Of a stretch of 64,000 nucleotides of DNA, positions 10,740 through 22,563 are shown one piece after another. The position numbers were made by a program, and so were the translations under genes. Below the pieces are notes generated by a model that saw only the letters and a program-made list of their open reading frames with translations, ran no database searches and was not told the origin of the DNA. Position 1 is the first letter of the stretch, and every line of letters begins with the position of its first letter. Source of the stretch: Selaginella moellendorffii (Eukaryota; Streptophyta; Lycopodiopsida; Selaginellales; Selaginellaceae). The stretch lies in contig NW_003314376.1 of NCBI RefSeq assembly GCF_000143415.4, positions 5,433 through 69,432 on the forward strand. Direction: 5' to 3'.

Positions 10740-12701
10740 CAGTAAACATTTATCTATAATTATCTCAAATTCAAATAAAATACCAATATCTAATTCTTTC
10801 TCAATATTATAAAGCCCTTATATTAAGATATTGTGGTGTATCAAAATTTTAAGATTTGGATCCATTCCAAAAAGAGTCAAATACATAAAATATATATGCT
10901 TGTAAGGGATTAAAGAGTATGACATATGTATGGGAATTAGTTTATTGTGATGTTGTAAATCTTTCTATTTATAGTATCAATTCCTTAATTGAGAATTATA
11001 TACTTGTAATGATAGCATTGATGTTTAATGTTGAGACTTTTAACTTTCACCTTTAATTGTAATACCCTTGAGTATGTTGCCTTTGGCTTATTTTGACCAT
11101 GCATTTATAATCTTCACATATTCATTATTTAAGCTTTTAGAATTTCTTGAGAAAAGTGCTAATGTTGAGCTTGTTAATACGGTTGTAAAGTGTTCTTTTC
11201 AAGTTTAAAGCCTGTTTCAACTAAAGTCTGAAGCTCCAAATTCATTAATTTCACCCAAATAACAAAATACATGGTATATCTTTTGGTTTTTGGATAATTA
11301 ATACTACAAAAAGCAACATTTGTAGGACATAAGCATATGAGCTGATCACATTGTCATGGAGTATTTCCATATTGTTTTATCATCTACAAAAATAATCAGC
11401 TAGAGTTTGTAAAGTTTATATAATAATTTACTTAATATTCCTCCAATCCAAAGAAAATATTTGATTGTAGAACTTGTTGTAGGTCAATATATATCTCACT
11501 AAATCTTATGAACCTTTTATTCTTAGACTTAAAATCACCTATACTTAAAAGCATTGGTCCTCCTTGTTCTATAGTTATATACTCATGCTGAGCTCACTTA
11601 CTCATCGTTGTTTTTTTACAGTTTCAAAGTTTTCAGTTGATTTTATTGCAAATTAAATTCCAAGATCATTTAAAGTTGAACCCATCACTGTATGAGGTTG
11701 TGACTAAGAGGTTGTATCAATATCAATAAGCATTCCACCAGATTTTTAAAATTGCATACATTTTCTTACAGCTTGATCTTTCATATAAGAGTGTATGAGC
11801 GTCTATTGGATGACCAAGTCATTCTAGCAAGTTTCATATTAAAATACACATTTAGAGCAACTTGTTTTCGATAGCCATATTATATGGTAGCTTTTAGTAA
11901 GATTTGTTGTTAACACTTGGGTAGCAAGTATTTTAAAACTCTTAACAAGTACATGATTTTAACAAGTACATGATGTGATAGCTGATGTGTATGCTCATAT
12001 GTATGCCACATCACATGATAACTTTCAGTAAGATTTGTTACTAATACTTGGGTAGCATGTATTTCAAAACTAATTTACTAAAGAAAGAGAATTAATAAAG
12101 AGATCAATAGGAGTATTTCCTTATTTGAGAAATAATTAAAGTCCTTAAATGTGAAAAACAAGTAAACAACCATGTTAACTAAGTTTATAGTTTTAAAATT
12201 TTATTTTGTCAACCCAATTTAAGTTGAGTACTATGATGAGCACAACTGGTTATACTAAAGTTTAAAAAGTACAAACACTTTAGGAGATGCAAACAAGTAA
12301 TATAAATTTATATGTTTATAGTACATTTCTTTGTATGTTCATATAAACTCTACACCCAATGGAGAAGGCAACTCCTCTCTCCTATGATTAAAACTTTATT
12401 TATACCACCATTATAAATAATTTTAATACCTCCTTAATTTGTTTGTTCTTTGTTACTAATAAAACAATAAAACATTAATGGTATTGAAGATCTTATTCCA
12501 ACTTGGCATGTGTTGATTAGTAGTGTCCAAAAAATTTTAAAATAACATTTCTCTCAAATAACTATCACTATCAAGGATTATGCTCTATATAAAAGGATTT
12601 TCTAATAAAGAGAGTTAGTAAATAAGGGAGTTGACAAAAATATTCTGATACACTAAAGAATATTTTATTAAGGTTTTAACTGCAATATTTTTATTAAACA
12701 G
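10740..12701. repeat. Left arm of the A/B inverted repeat, AT-rich part
   Basis: Reads as the reverse complement of 19130-20960. Landmarks are AAATACCAATATCTA-type text near 10780 pairing with 20935, GATTTGGATCC near 10855 pairing with 20865, and the block around 11870-11960 pairing with 19760-19830. No ORF longer than about 60 codons looks real. The gypsy element is inserted near its inner end. Confidence 0.75.
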
Positions 12702-12853
12702 TATGGGGGCCAAATATACAGCTATGATGCCATATACTAATATTAGCGTAATGGGATTTTGGTAGCTGTTATATTGGTTTCAATCTAGACCACTCGCTCC
12801 TATATATAAGCTAGGGTTTTTGGGCTAATTGATATGCACATTTTCTGTATTCT
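12702..12853 (+). repeat. 5' LTR of the gypsy element
   Basis: Starts TATGGGGGCC and matches the 3' LTR over GGGATTTTGG, TTTCAATC, AGACCACTCGC and TATAAGCTAGGGTTTTTGGG, ending near ATATGCACATTTT. TATATATAAGC is a plausible TATA box. The right edge is approximate, and I found no clear primer-binding site. Confidence 0.8.
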
Positions 12854-13079
12854 CTTTCCATATTCTATGCATTTATATTGGTGGAGGTAATGAGCACCTT
12901 TGATTGTCTTTGAGGAATGTTTAGATTTAGGATTTTGGTTTAGATCTAACTTTTGCGTTGTCTAGGTTCTTTCCTTTCAGAATTTTGGTTTAAATCTAGC
13001 TTTTTTGCATTGTCTAAATCTCCATTTCCTTCTAGCTTTTTGTCATTCTTTTTCTTTCACTCTTTCCTTTTCATTCATC

Positions 13080-13999
13080 ATGGTAGATCAACAATCTCTT
13101 TCTTTGACTTTAGAGTAACAGTTGGTACAATTGCTTGATGCTATGTGCTTGCAATTGAACAACCAAACTCAGTTGATGGTGGTGTTCATGACACGTGGTA
13201 CAATGCCTCCTACTCTTGGTGCCAATCCTCACGTTCAGCTAAAGTTTTTTCATGGGAATCCTAGGGATGATGTGTACCATTGGTTCGATCATTTCACGAT
13301 AATTGCCACATATCATTCATAAGATGATGCTTGATGTTTGCGTGAGTTTCCCACGTGTCTCCAAGGGATAATGTTGTAGTGGTACAATGGTTTGAGCGTA
13401 GCCACTCATGGGGATTGGGGTGTTCTCCCAAACGTCTTCAAACGCACATTTAGACATGCCGATAATTGTGATGATGCCTTCCAACAATTGCATCGTCTTT
13501 GCCAAGGGCCATCTGAGTCGGTGATGCAATTTGGTGTTCGTTTCTGAAGTTTTTTGCTTCATGCGGAGCCAAATATGTCGGAGCGGATCAAGCTAGGAAT
13601 ATTGTGGCCAGCACTTCATCAAGATCTTGTTGAACTTGTGCATGCATTTGCTCTAGCCACCCTTGATGATGCTCTTCATTTGGCATAATGTTATACAATA
13701 TTGCCTCTTCCACTTCTCGTTGTCTATTCTTCTGCTCCCCTTCCTATGTGTGATGGTTTTGTTCCAATGGAGGTTGATGCTACTGCTACTCGAGTCCAAG
13801 GACAAGGGCAAGGACGTGGTTGTAGCTGTGACATTTGCTATTGGGCATGTGATGAAGTTGGACACACTTATCGGTGTTGTCGGCATTTTCCGGATTGGCA
13901 ACCTCCATTTCTTGGGTGGAGACTTTGGCATCAATAACATCCTGTTGGTGCTACTGTAATGGAAGGTCTAGACACTGAGATGCATCCAGGAAATAAGGA
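13080..13999 (+). pseudogene. gypsy gag remnant
   Basis: Starts with ATG at 13080 (MVDQQSLSLTLE, then a stop). The conserved gag core VQLKFFHGNPRDDVYHWFD is followed by FRHADNCDDAFQQLHRLCQ in the next open piece. A degraded zinc knuckle (CYWACDEVGHTYRC) lies near 13835-13880. Several stops and a frame change break it. Confidence 0.75.
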
Positions 14000-14420
14000 G
14001 TTGCGCGAGTAATGGAGGGACCTTGCGCGAATAAGTTAGTAACCCCTCCATCTTTCTTTCGAGAGTATCATCAAGGGGTTCACTCGGCACCGATTCATCC
14101 AGTGTTTACTTTCCAAGCTCGTTTTTATAACAAGAGGTCTTCTATTATTCTCTCCGTGTTAGTTGATACAGGTTTGAGTTTATCTTCTATTGCTCGACTT
14201 GTTGCCACACATTGCTGTCTACACTTGCATTGTGTGGCGGAACCAGTTTTTATTCTTTATGGCAACGGCCATACACATGTATGTGCATAGGATGAGGTGG
14301 ACCTGGTTGTGCGTATGGATGATCTTGAGTTTAAGTTGCAGTCATTGCGGGTGGTGCCAAGTCAAGCTCTTGAGCTCATCCTTGGTATGGATTAGTTACA
14401 GCGCAATCATGCCAAGTGTG
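14000..14420 (+). pseudogene. gypsy aspartic protease remnant
   Basis: The frame contains SVLVDTGLSLSSI, the DTG active-site motif of retroviral-type proteases, followed by a region resembling 'LGMDWL' with the Trp codon changed to TAG near 14394. It lies between gag and RT as in other gypsy elements. Stops make it inactive. Confidence 0.65.
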
Positions 14421-14548
14421 ACTTTGAGGCTTTTCCCCTTTGTCTCGTACTTCCTTATGTTTCATCCATTCCTTTTACTTCTATACCTCTTCATCCTTCT
14501 ACTTCTACCTTTGCTTCCATTACTTTTGTCCCCCCACTATTTCCTCCT

Positions 14549-15600
14549 ATGTTTCCATCTTGTTTTGCTCTTCCCTTTTTCGATCCCTTTGACAATCTTT
14601 GTATTGTATCAGTTGACTGGCTCATGAAGGAGTATTTTGATCTCTTTGACTTTGACCTATCGTCTGGGGCCAAGATTGCCACACATCATTCGATTCCAAC
14701 CGGGGATGCTCGTCCAATCAAGGTTCCTGTTTATCATCAGTCACCCAAAGAGATCAAGATTTTACGTGCAAATGTTAAGGAGATGTTAAAGAAGGGTGTT
14801 ATTCAGAAGTCGCAGAGTCTTTGGGCATATGAACCTCATTTTGTGACGAAGCTTGATGGGAGTATTCGTTTCTGCATCAACTATCATCCGTTAAACAATG
14901 TAACGATCCTAGATGTGTACCCTTTTCCTCACACTACTGATCTCTTGGATCGTCTGGCGTGAAGTTGTTGGTTCACCAAGCTAGATTTTGCTTCTGGATA
15001 CTGGCAAGTATTGATGGCTGAAAAAGATATTCCTAAGACTATTTTTTGTACGCCATTTGGTTTGTACAAGTTCTTGGTGATGCCATTTGGTTTAAACAAT
15101 GCTCCAGCAATTTTCCAGTGGATGATGGATGAGGTTCTTTGCGATATGCCAAAGGTGATTGCTGACTTCAATGATGATGTCTTGTTCCACTCGGAGGGGA
15201 TGTGGGAGGAACACGTTCGTGATGTTTGTAAAGTGTTGGATCGGCTATGCGATGTTGGTTTAAAGCTGAAGCGGACAAAGTGCATGTTTGGGTCCAAGGA
15301 TACAACTTATCTTGGGTACTATATTTCTCGTGAGGGTTTGCAAGTTGATTCTGACAAACTTGTGGCTGTTCTAAAGTTCCCTACTCTGAAGTGTGTGAAT
15401 GATGTGTAGCGCTTCTTGGGCAAGGTGCAGTATCTCAGTTGTTTTGTGGATCATCTTTCTGATTGCACTGCACCGTTGCAAGCATTGCTGAAGTCGTCAA
15501 CATCATCTTTCATCTGGTCTTCAGATTGTGAGCGGGCGTTCGAGGATCTCAAAGAGCTATTGATGACTCCTCCGGTTTTGGCATATCCTGACTACACTTG
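14549..15600 (+). pseudogene. gypsy reverse transcriptase remnant
   Basis: Open pieces carry the gypsy RT blocks PIKVPVYHQSPKEI, VIQKSQSLWAYEPHFVTK, DGSIRFCINYHPLN, TKLDFASGYWQV, PFGLNNAPAIFQWMMDEV, FNDDVLFH (the catalytic YxDD box with Phe for Tyr) and TYLGYYISREGLQ. In-frame stops occur near 14960, 15407 and 15599, each one base from the expected Arg, Gln and Arg codons. The RNase H region follows directly. Confidence 0.88.
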
Positions 15601-16100
15601 ACCTTTTATTTTGCACGTGGATGCTTTTGACATTGGTCTTGGAGGTATGTTGATGCAAGAGAGCTTGAGTGTGCTTGGTTAGTGCCATCCCATTGCGTAT
15701 ATAAGCCGTACATTACAACCAATGGAGATGAACTACTCCACTATAGAGAAGGAGTGTTTAGTAATAGTTTGTGGTTTCGAGAAACTTCATGCATATCTAC
15801 ATAGTTCTCAGACATTACTTGAAGGTGACTATACTGCCATTACTTCATTATTGAAACGGAAGAACCTAGTTGGTCGTACTGCTTGGTGGGCTTTGAAGCT
15901 TCAGATATATGATTTTGATGTTGTTCATCACCTAAGGAGTTTTATGGTTGATGTTGATGCCCTTTCTCGAGCTCCTCTTCCTTCTCCACTCTCTTCTTAT
16001 GTTTCTAATAAGCTTGTTGTAGCATCTGTGGATTTTCTAGACGAGGATTATGTGCCGTCTGCAGTTGTTGTACTTGACGTTCAGTGTCCACAAAGCACAG
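15601..16100 (+). pseudogene. gypsy RNase H remnant
   Basis: Contains LHVDAFDIGLGGML (first catalytic Asp region), HPIAYISRTLQP, NYSTIEKECLVIV (catalytic Glu region) and VDVDALSRAP at the end of the domain. One stop near 15680 interrupts it. Confidence 0.8.
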
Positions 16101-17395
16101 AGCAAGATCTACCTTCTCTTGATGAGGTTTGCAAGGCTCAAAAGCTTGAGCTGTGGATTCGAAGGCTTCGAGATGGGTTTGAAAATCCTGCATCACTTGC
16201 TGATAACTTGCCTTTCCGGCATTTACATTCTCAATATCGCTTTAAAGATGGACTTCTTTATTTTGTGGGGACGGATTCTAATGATCATTTACGACTGGTG
16301 GTGCCTTCTGTCTTTATTCTGCGGTTTCTCCATGCCTACCATGATTCTTTTGTTCTAGGTGGGCATATGGGACATCGTCGTGCAATCGAGAAGCTGCATA
16401 GGTTTTTCTATTGGCCAGAGATGCAACGTGATATTATCCGATATGTGTGTAGTTGCGTTTAGTGCCAAGCCTATAATACTTCCCCTCGTGCCGCAAAAGG
16501 ACAGTTGGAGTCAATTGCAGTTTCCCATTTGTTTAAGTTGGTGGCGTTTGATCTTATGGGACTTTTTCCATGGTCAACTGTTGGTAATGAGTATGTTGTT
16601 ATTGCTTCTGACTACTTGATTCATTAGGTGAAAGTTGGTGCTCTTGCTAGTGCCTCTGCAACTGTTGTTGGATACTTCCTCCTCAATCAAGTGGTGTTCC
16701 AGCATTCTTATCCACAGTAGATTCTTTCGGATAATGGTCTCGCATTTATGGCTAAGACATTTCATGTTTTGACGTCTTGGTTGGGGATACGCTACACTTT
16801 CACAAGTGCTTATCATCCACAATCAAACGGTCTGGTGGAATGGCTTATTTAGACATTCAATGGGATGATTGCGAAGTATATGAACTTTTAACATTCAGAT
16901 TGGGATAGTTTTTTGTCATTTCTTCGGTATGCATATGTCACAGGGGTGCAGAGTTTTGTTGGTGCTTCACTATATAAACTCCTATATGGTCATGATCCAA
17001 TATTACCAACGGAGCTAGGTTTACCTTCGCGATTGCCACAAGTTGCCGATGCTAGGTTGTGGGATTAATATTTAATGAGCATTCTTCCACTTGTCCAAGT
17101 AGAGTCTACTAAACACTTAGGCTGCATACAAATGGAACAACAACAGCGCTATAACTCCCATCATCATCCACCTGCAGAGTACAAAGTGGATGATTTGGTA
17201 TTAATCCATTTTCCCCATCTTAAGGTACATGGTTTATCTAAGGGGCTCCTTGTGCAGTGGAAAGGACTGTATCAAGTGTTGCGGCAAGTTGGACCACAAG
17301 TTTATGAAGTTCAGCATAACATCCAGCAGGTCGATCCTCTAGAAATTGTGCGTGTGCAGCGATTGAAACGCTTCATTCAAAGGGATCAGGAGTAG
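16101..17395 (+). pseudogene. gypsy integrase remnant
   Basis: A zinc-binding HHCC module (GGHMGHRRAIEKL ... YVCSCV-CQAY) is followed by the DDE core: FDLMGLFPWST, ILSDNGLAFMAK and SAYHPQSNGLVEW. The C-terminal piece (17075-17395) reads VDDLVLIHFPHLK and VQWKGLYQVLRQVGPQVYEV. At least six stops lie inside the domain. Confidence 0.85.
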
Positions 17396-17490
17396 TTAAT
17401 ACCACTTACAAATCCACCGATGCCTCCTCTTGACGTTCCTCTAGATCCTAGCCCGTCTACAAGAGAACCCTGATGGTCTTCTATTATTCC

Positions 17491-17505
17491 GAGAGGAGGG
17501 GATGA
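17491..17505 (+). other. Polypurine tract of the gypsy element
   Basis: GAGAGGAGGGGATGA lies directly before the 3' LTR start TGTGAGGGCC, the expected site for plus-strand priming. Confidence 0.7.
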
Positions 17506-17657
17506 TGTGAGGGCCAAGTGTACGGTTATGATACCGTATATTAATATTAATATAGTGGGATTTTGGTTGCCGTCGGATTGGTTTCAATCCAGACCACTCG
17601 CTTTTGTATATAAGCTAGGGTTTTTGGGCTAATTGATATGCACATTTTTTACTCACA
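17506..17657 (+). repeat. 3' LTR of the gypsy element
   Basis: Begins TGTGAGGGCCAAG and ends ACTCACA (TG...CA). It aligns with 12702-12853 at roughly 85 percent by eye, implying an old insertion. Confidence 0.8.
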
Positions 17658-18419
17658 ACAAGTATTTATTAAAATTAGTAATTTAAGTATCTAGTCTTTG
17701 TGGCTAGTTGTGATCATAAAACAATAATGCACTTACCATACCTAACTTCTTAAATCTAAATTTCCTCTACTTGAATTTACAAACTCCACCCACAAGTATT
17801 GCATAAGCTAGATCAAAGCAGTGTAAAGTTGTATTCATCCTGAACATGAATAGGTAGAGAATTTCTTCTAGATCCATCTTTAGCCCAGCTACTATTGATT
17901 GCTCCACAGCCCCCTCTAGGGATCACAGCTATGAAACTGGAAACCATTACATTGCAATGAGAGCTGCATTCAAGAAGCAACAAAATGAGAATGTACCTTT
18001 GCCATTAGTACCATAACAACATATTGCCATAACCTAAATGGCACACAACCCAATGCACTTTTTCTACCTTAACCAGTCATTGTGTCCACCTCTATAAGGC
18101 ATGACTTGCCAAGCCAGCCCTTCTATGTTCATTGGCTATCCAACAGAATTTTTCAAAGTTAGGAAAAACTTGTTGTCAATAGGATCTTTTATTGAGTCAT
18201 AAGTAAGAGTGTATCATTGTATATGTGCAAATGGAGTGCCAGCTTTGCTGTGGTGTGCACTTGAAACTTGCAACTGCAAATCAAGGGTGTTAAATAGATA
18301 GCTTTGTGGAATCATGGTTAGATTTGGAAGTGTGCCATACTGAAGAATTTCAACATAGACTATATTCATAGTGTAAAAATATTAATTAACACTATAAGAT
18401 TAAATTGAAAAGGGGTTGC
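17658..18419. other. Centre of the A/B inverted repeat, no intact gene
   Basis: The first 40 bases continue the left inverted arm past the gypsy insertion (AGTAATTTAAGTATCTA pairs with 19115-19140). The rest is AT-rich with no recognisable ORF. It may contain the 3' portion of the decayed Helitron whose helicase lies next to it. Confidence 0.5.
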
Positions 18420-18990
18420 AAGCACTTGAACACGAAGTTGCTCAAGTGATGTGCACCTTAAGAGAGAAATATAAAGTTGGCCATGTGTAAAAATAGATTG
18501 CAGAAGGCAACCAACACAATCAAAAGTTTAGCCCTAGTCTTTATAAATAGTTAAACAATAGCCCAAGTAAATTTGTCTTTGGGACATCTTAAAAGGGATT
18601 TCACCATTGGAAGGTGTAAGAGTAATATCTGGAATAAAAACTTGTGGTCCTTTGAATTGTCCTATGATAATTTCACAATCTAAAAAGTTTTAAGATGTTT
18701 CCTTGAGAGTGCCATTGCATAAACTAGTTTATGGAAATATGTTTCTAAGAAGAATCAAAATCACATTTTGTTTCAGAATTAAATTGTGCAATGGTAGTCC
18801 TGATGAATTTAGAACCTCTTCAAAGTGATTTGATTCAAGCATGTCATTTCTAAAACTACTTCTTCATTCTGTCAGGCATGTACCATGAAAATGTGAAGTT
18901 AGTGAAGATGTCATTGTTGTCCACTCAAAATTCATACTTAGACTCTCACTAGCCATGTATTCATGAATAAATTTGTTGAAGAAACTCATA
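18420..18990 (-). pseudogene. Helitron (PIF1-type) helicase C-terminus, decayed
   Basis: Read on the minus strand, one frame with several stops gives VLNSSGLPLHNLILKQNV, then ILLRNIFP, CNGTLKE, IIGQFKGPQVFIPDITLTPS, NGEIPFKMSQRQIYLGYCLT, TFDCVGCLL and HGQLYISLLRCTSLEQLRV. This is the C-terminal signature of plant Helitron Rep-helicase proteins (helicase motifs V and VI). Motif V should read INKSQGQTFD and is broken by stops here. It is a relic, but it shows that a canonical plant Helitron lies between the inverted arms. Confidence 0.85.
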
Positions 18991-19079
18991 AAAAAACTGA
19001 CATTATTGTAATAATACAAAAAAATAGCTTAAAAAATTAACATAATTACTATTATTAAATATTAAGATAGTAATTTATT

Positions 19080-21300
19080 CTTTAAATTAGGTGATAACAC
19101 AAAACCTCTATCAAAAAGCAACTATTGCCACAAATATTAGATACTTAAATTACTAATATTTTTAAATACCTGTTTAATAAAATTATTGCAGTTAAAACAT
19201 AAATAGAACATTCTTCAGTGTATCAGAATATTCTTATCAATTCCCTTATCATAATCCTTGACAGTGATAGTTATTTAAGAGAAATGCCATTTTAAGTTAT
19301 TTTTAGACACTACAAAGCAACACGTACTAAGCTACATTAACATCCAATGCTTTACAGTTTTATGAGTAACAAAAAACTAAATAAATTAAAGAGGTATTGG
19401 AATTGTCTATAATAGTGGTATAGATAAGGTTTTAGTTAATTAAGAGAGGAGTTACTATTTCTATTGGGAGTAGAGTCTACATAAACACACAGAAAAATGC
19501 ATTGAATACCATAATGAGCACAAGTGGTTATACTAGAGTTGAAAAGGTATAAGCACTTTAAAAGATGCAAAGAAAGGAATACAAGTTTATATATTTGTAG
19601 TGGGTTGAAGGTAATGTTTACACAAAATATAAGTTTAGAATTACAGACTTAATTAGCATGGTGGTTTAGTCATTTTCCACATTTAAGGACTTTAATTATT
19701 CTCAAATAAAAAAATTCTTGCATTGATTTCCTTATTGATTCTCTTTCTTTAGTAAATGAGTTTTAAAATACTTGCTACCCCAAGTGTTAATAACAAATCC
19801 TACTAAAAGTTACCATATAATATGGCTATCAAAAAAAGGTTGCTCTAAATGTGTATTTTAATATAAAACTTGCTAGAATGATTTGGTTATCTCTATCCTA
19901 CAATACTCTTATATCAAAGGATAAGTTATAAGACAATGCACATAATTTTAAGGATTTGGTAAAATGTTTATCTACTAAAACATTGACACAACCTTTTGGT
20001 CACAATCTCACAAAGTGATGGAATCCACTTTAGATGATCTTGGAATTTAATCTACAATAAAACCATTTTGAAACTGTTAGAAGAAAACAATAAGTGAGCC
20101 CATGCAATTGAGAAATTTGCACTGTCCCAAGCATGAGTACGTAGCTATAGAATGCACAGGACCAATGCTTTTGAGCAACAAAAGGCTTTTAAGTCAAAAA
20201 ATGAAAGATTCATAAAATTGTATGAGCTATATGTCAACCTAGAGCAAGTTCTATAGTCAAATGTTTTGCTTAGATTGGAGAAATATTATGTGGTAAGCAA
20301 AATATTATATGAACTTTACACACTCTAGTTGATTATTTTGTGGATGACAACAATATGGCAATCCTCCAAAATAGTGTGATCAGTTTATATGGTTATGTCC
20401 TACAAAAGTTCTGCTGCATAGTGTTAGTTATCCAAAACCAAAAGATATACCATGTATTTGGTTAGTTGTGTAAAATTGATGTATTTGGAGTTTTAAACTT
20501 TAGTTGAGACAAGCTTTAAATTTGAAAAGAACACTTTACAGCATACAACAAGATAAATATTAGCAGTTTCTCAAGAAATTCTAAAAATGAGAAAAAATAA
20601 ATATGTGAAAATTACAAATGCATAATCAAAGGGAGAAAAGGCAACATATTCAAAGGCATTATAGTTAAAGGTGAAAGTTAATAGTCTTAACATTAAACAA
20701 CAATAATTCTCAACTATGAAATTGATACTATAAATAAAAAGATTTCCAACATCATAATAAACTAATTCCCATACACATACTTCTTACAACATCATACTTT
20801 TGGTGAGTCTTTAATCCCTTATAAACATGTGTATTTTATATATTTTATGGTTTTCGGGATGGATCCAAATCTTAAAATTTGGATTCACTGCAATATCTTA
20901 ATATGAGGGGTTTATGACATTGGAAAAGAACTAGATATTGGTATTGTATTTGAATTTGATATATATTTATAAATAAAATTTTACATATAAATTACTCATA
21001 AAATAACAAAGGACATTTTTTAATGTTACACTCAAATGGATTTTATAGTAATAAATGTATATTCAGTAATACTAAATATAGTGAATATATTCTGTAAATT
21101 AGGTCAGAAGGTAAAACCTCTATTAAATAGGAAATATTGCCACTCAGATCTAAATACTATTTAAATTTTAAATTTTCAAAAATACCTGTTTAATAAAAAT
21201 ATTGCCACGAAAACATTAAGAAATTATTCTTTCATGTACCAGAATATTTGAAAATATTTTTAATGACTCCTTTTGCTCTCTCTATTATCAGATCTGTATA
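19080..21300 (+). repeat. Right arm of the A/B inverted repeat, AT-rich part
   Basis: 19130-20960 mirrors 10740-12701. The arm keeps the empty site of the gypsy element. About 150 bp at 19080-19260 recur in direct orientation at 21100-21270 (both contain AAATACCTGTTTAATAAAA and a following GAATATT block), so 19080-21270 may be an element with terminal direct repeats. The section 20410-20830 recurs at 51310-51740 and 61210-61640. No genes are seen. Confidence 0.7.
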
Positions 21301-21900
21301 GGACTACATTAAGTTGTACATTCTTGAGGTCAGTAGGAAGGCATTGATTTGCTTGTTACAACTTACAAGTTCCAAAGGCATTAGTTTGGTTTTGGCACAA
21401 GATCCAGGCAGGACAACATGCTTGGAATACAAGGAATGGAGAGAGGCCACCTTGAAACAAAATCCATCACCTAGTAAGCTTTTAATAATTGGTTTCTTTG
21501 GATTGATCAAGCATGCCCAATATCTCTATTTGTTTGTTCAGAAAAGCAAATGCACTTAAATTTTGAAAGAATGTGAAGGTGACGTTTCCAATTTTGAAAT
21601 TTTGTAAGAAAAACAAGTTACTCATTTTAAAAGACTTTTAGCTATACAAATATGTAGCTAAATATGTTTACTAGCAAACCAAAATACCAATTAATATTAG
21701 TGTTTAGACAATTTGATTGGTACAGAAGACCATACCAGTTGATTTATATTGTGTTGGTTTTACCAATTGCTTTACTCATCCTCTTGCATAACACTGCAAA
21801 GCAAAACACTATCCCTTTTCCTCCTCCTCTTGTGATTACTATTACTATAATATGTATTATTATTATAAGCATTAGTAACATTCTTCATGGTTGCCTGCAG
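21301..21900 (+). repeat. Proximal block of repeat copy B
   Basis: Nearly identical to 54020-54605 of copy D and missing from copy A. It contains a short frame (LYILEV...RKALICLLQLTSSKG) conserved in both copies but without an ATG start and not recognised. An intron-like AT-rich tract ends in TTGCCTGCAG just before the captured exon. Confidence 0.6.
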
Positions 21901-22038
21901 ATGCAGCTTCTTGGCTATAGAAACTTGCTGGAGATGGTGGGCTTTCCAAAGCTCATCTCTCAAAAGGCTCTTGAAATGCAACAAAAGCTGCCAGAATCTC
22001 CAAGGATGAGTATTAGAATGGTGAAGAGAAAAGTTTAG
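21901..22038 (+). pseudogene. Captured 45-codon terminal exon, copy B
   Basis: ATGCAGCTTCTTGGC through TAG, encoding the same 45 residues as in copies A and D, directly after a consensus acceptor (CTGCAG). The identity between copies suggests recent duplication rather than proven selection. Confidence 0.45.
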
Positions 22039-22058
22039 CATTTTTGTTTCTTTGCTAA

Positions 22059-22115
22059 GGGGAGATAGCTCAGATGGTAGAGCGCTCACTTAGGGATCAA
22101 TAACCAGCATCTCCA
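22059..22115 (+). pseudogene. tRNA-Ala remnant with a 16-nt internal deletion, copy B
   Basis: GGGGAGATAGCTCAGATGG and AGAGCGCTCACTTAG are followed directly by GGATCAATAACCAGCATCTCCA-type text. Both acceptor strands and the D arm are present, but about 16 nt from the anticodon loop to the T stem are missing. The same deletion is in copy D. Confidence 0.8.
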
Positions 22116-22563
22116 AATATGTTTGATTATTGGATCGTTCCAGGCGTTTTGACCGATTTTACTGGTGTTGACCTCTGGGGGAGCTATGGATGGATGTTGC
22201 ACCGTGAGACTGTCAACAGAGCAATGCATAGATATTTATCTTGTGTTTCTTTTTCCCACATTTTTGCAAACGAGTAAACAAGTTTCGTTCACTGCAAGTA
22301 CATTAGGATTGAGCCTGGAAAGGAGTTGCCATCAAATTAAAGATGTTGAAATATTGAGCATTTCGTGATTGTGAGATTAAATCGCTGTTCACATCTAGGT
22401 TTGGGCTCTTTGGCATGCTCAGTTCAAGTCCGACAATCCACAGCACTTGTTTTTTTCACAAAGCCAAAAGTACCTCTTTATTTTCTATTTTCTAAGTCAA
22501 GGGTTAGGTTATAATCTTTCTCGCTTGGATTTTTCTATTGTCGAAGCTCTCGTCAGGTAAGCT

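Larger units (their letters stand above)
12702..17657 (+). mobile_element. Decayed Ty3/gypsy LTR retrotransposon
   Basis: A 4.96-kb element with about 152-bp LTRs (12702-12853 and 17506-17657), a polypurine tract (GAGAGGAGGGGATGA) before the 3' LTR, and gag, protease, RT, RNase H and integrase in gypsy order. The inverted arm at 19150-19190 preserves the empty site (AACAG/GTATTT); the element is flanked by AACAG on the left and ACAAG on the right, an imperfect target-site duplication. No chromodomain is seen after the integrase. At least ten in-frame stops make it non-autonomous today. Confidence 0.9.

Noticed and set aside
14190-14627. 145-codon hydrophobic ORF in the gypsy element
   Set aside because: Out of frame with protease and RT and caused by T-rich sequence; the retroviral order places pol in the other frame.
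22059-22115. Functional tRNA gene in copy B
   Set aside because: Lacks the anticodon loop and part of the T arm, so it cannot fold as a tRNA.
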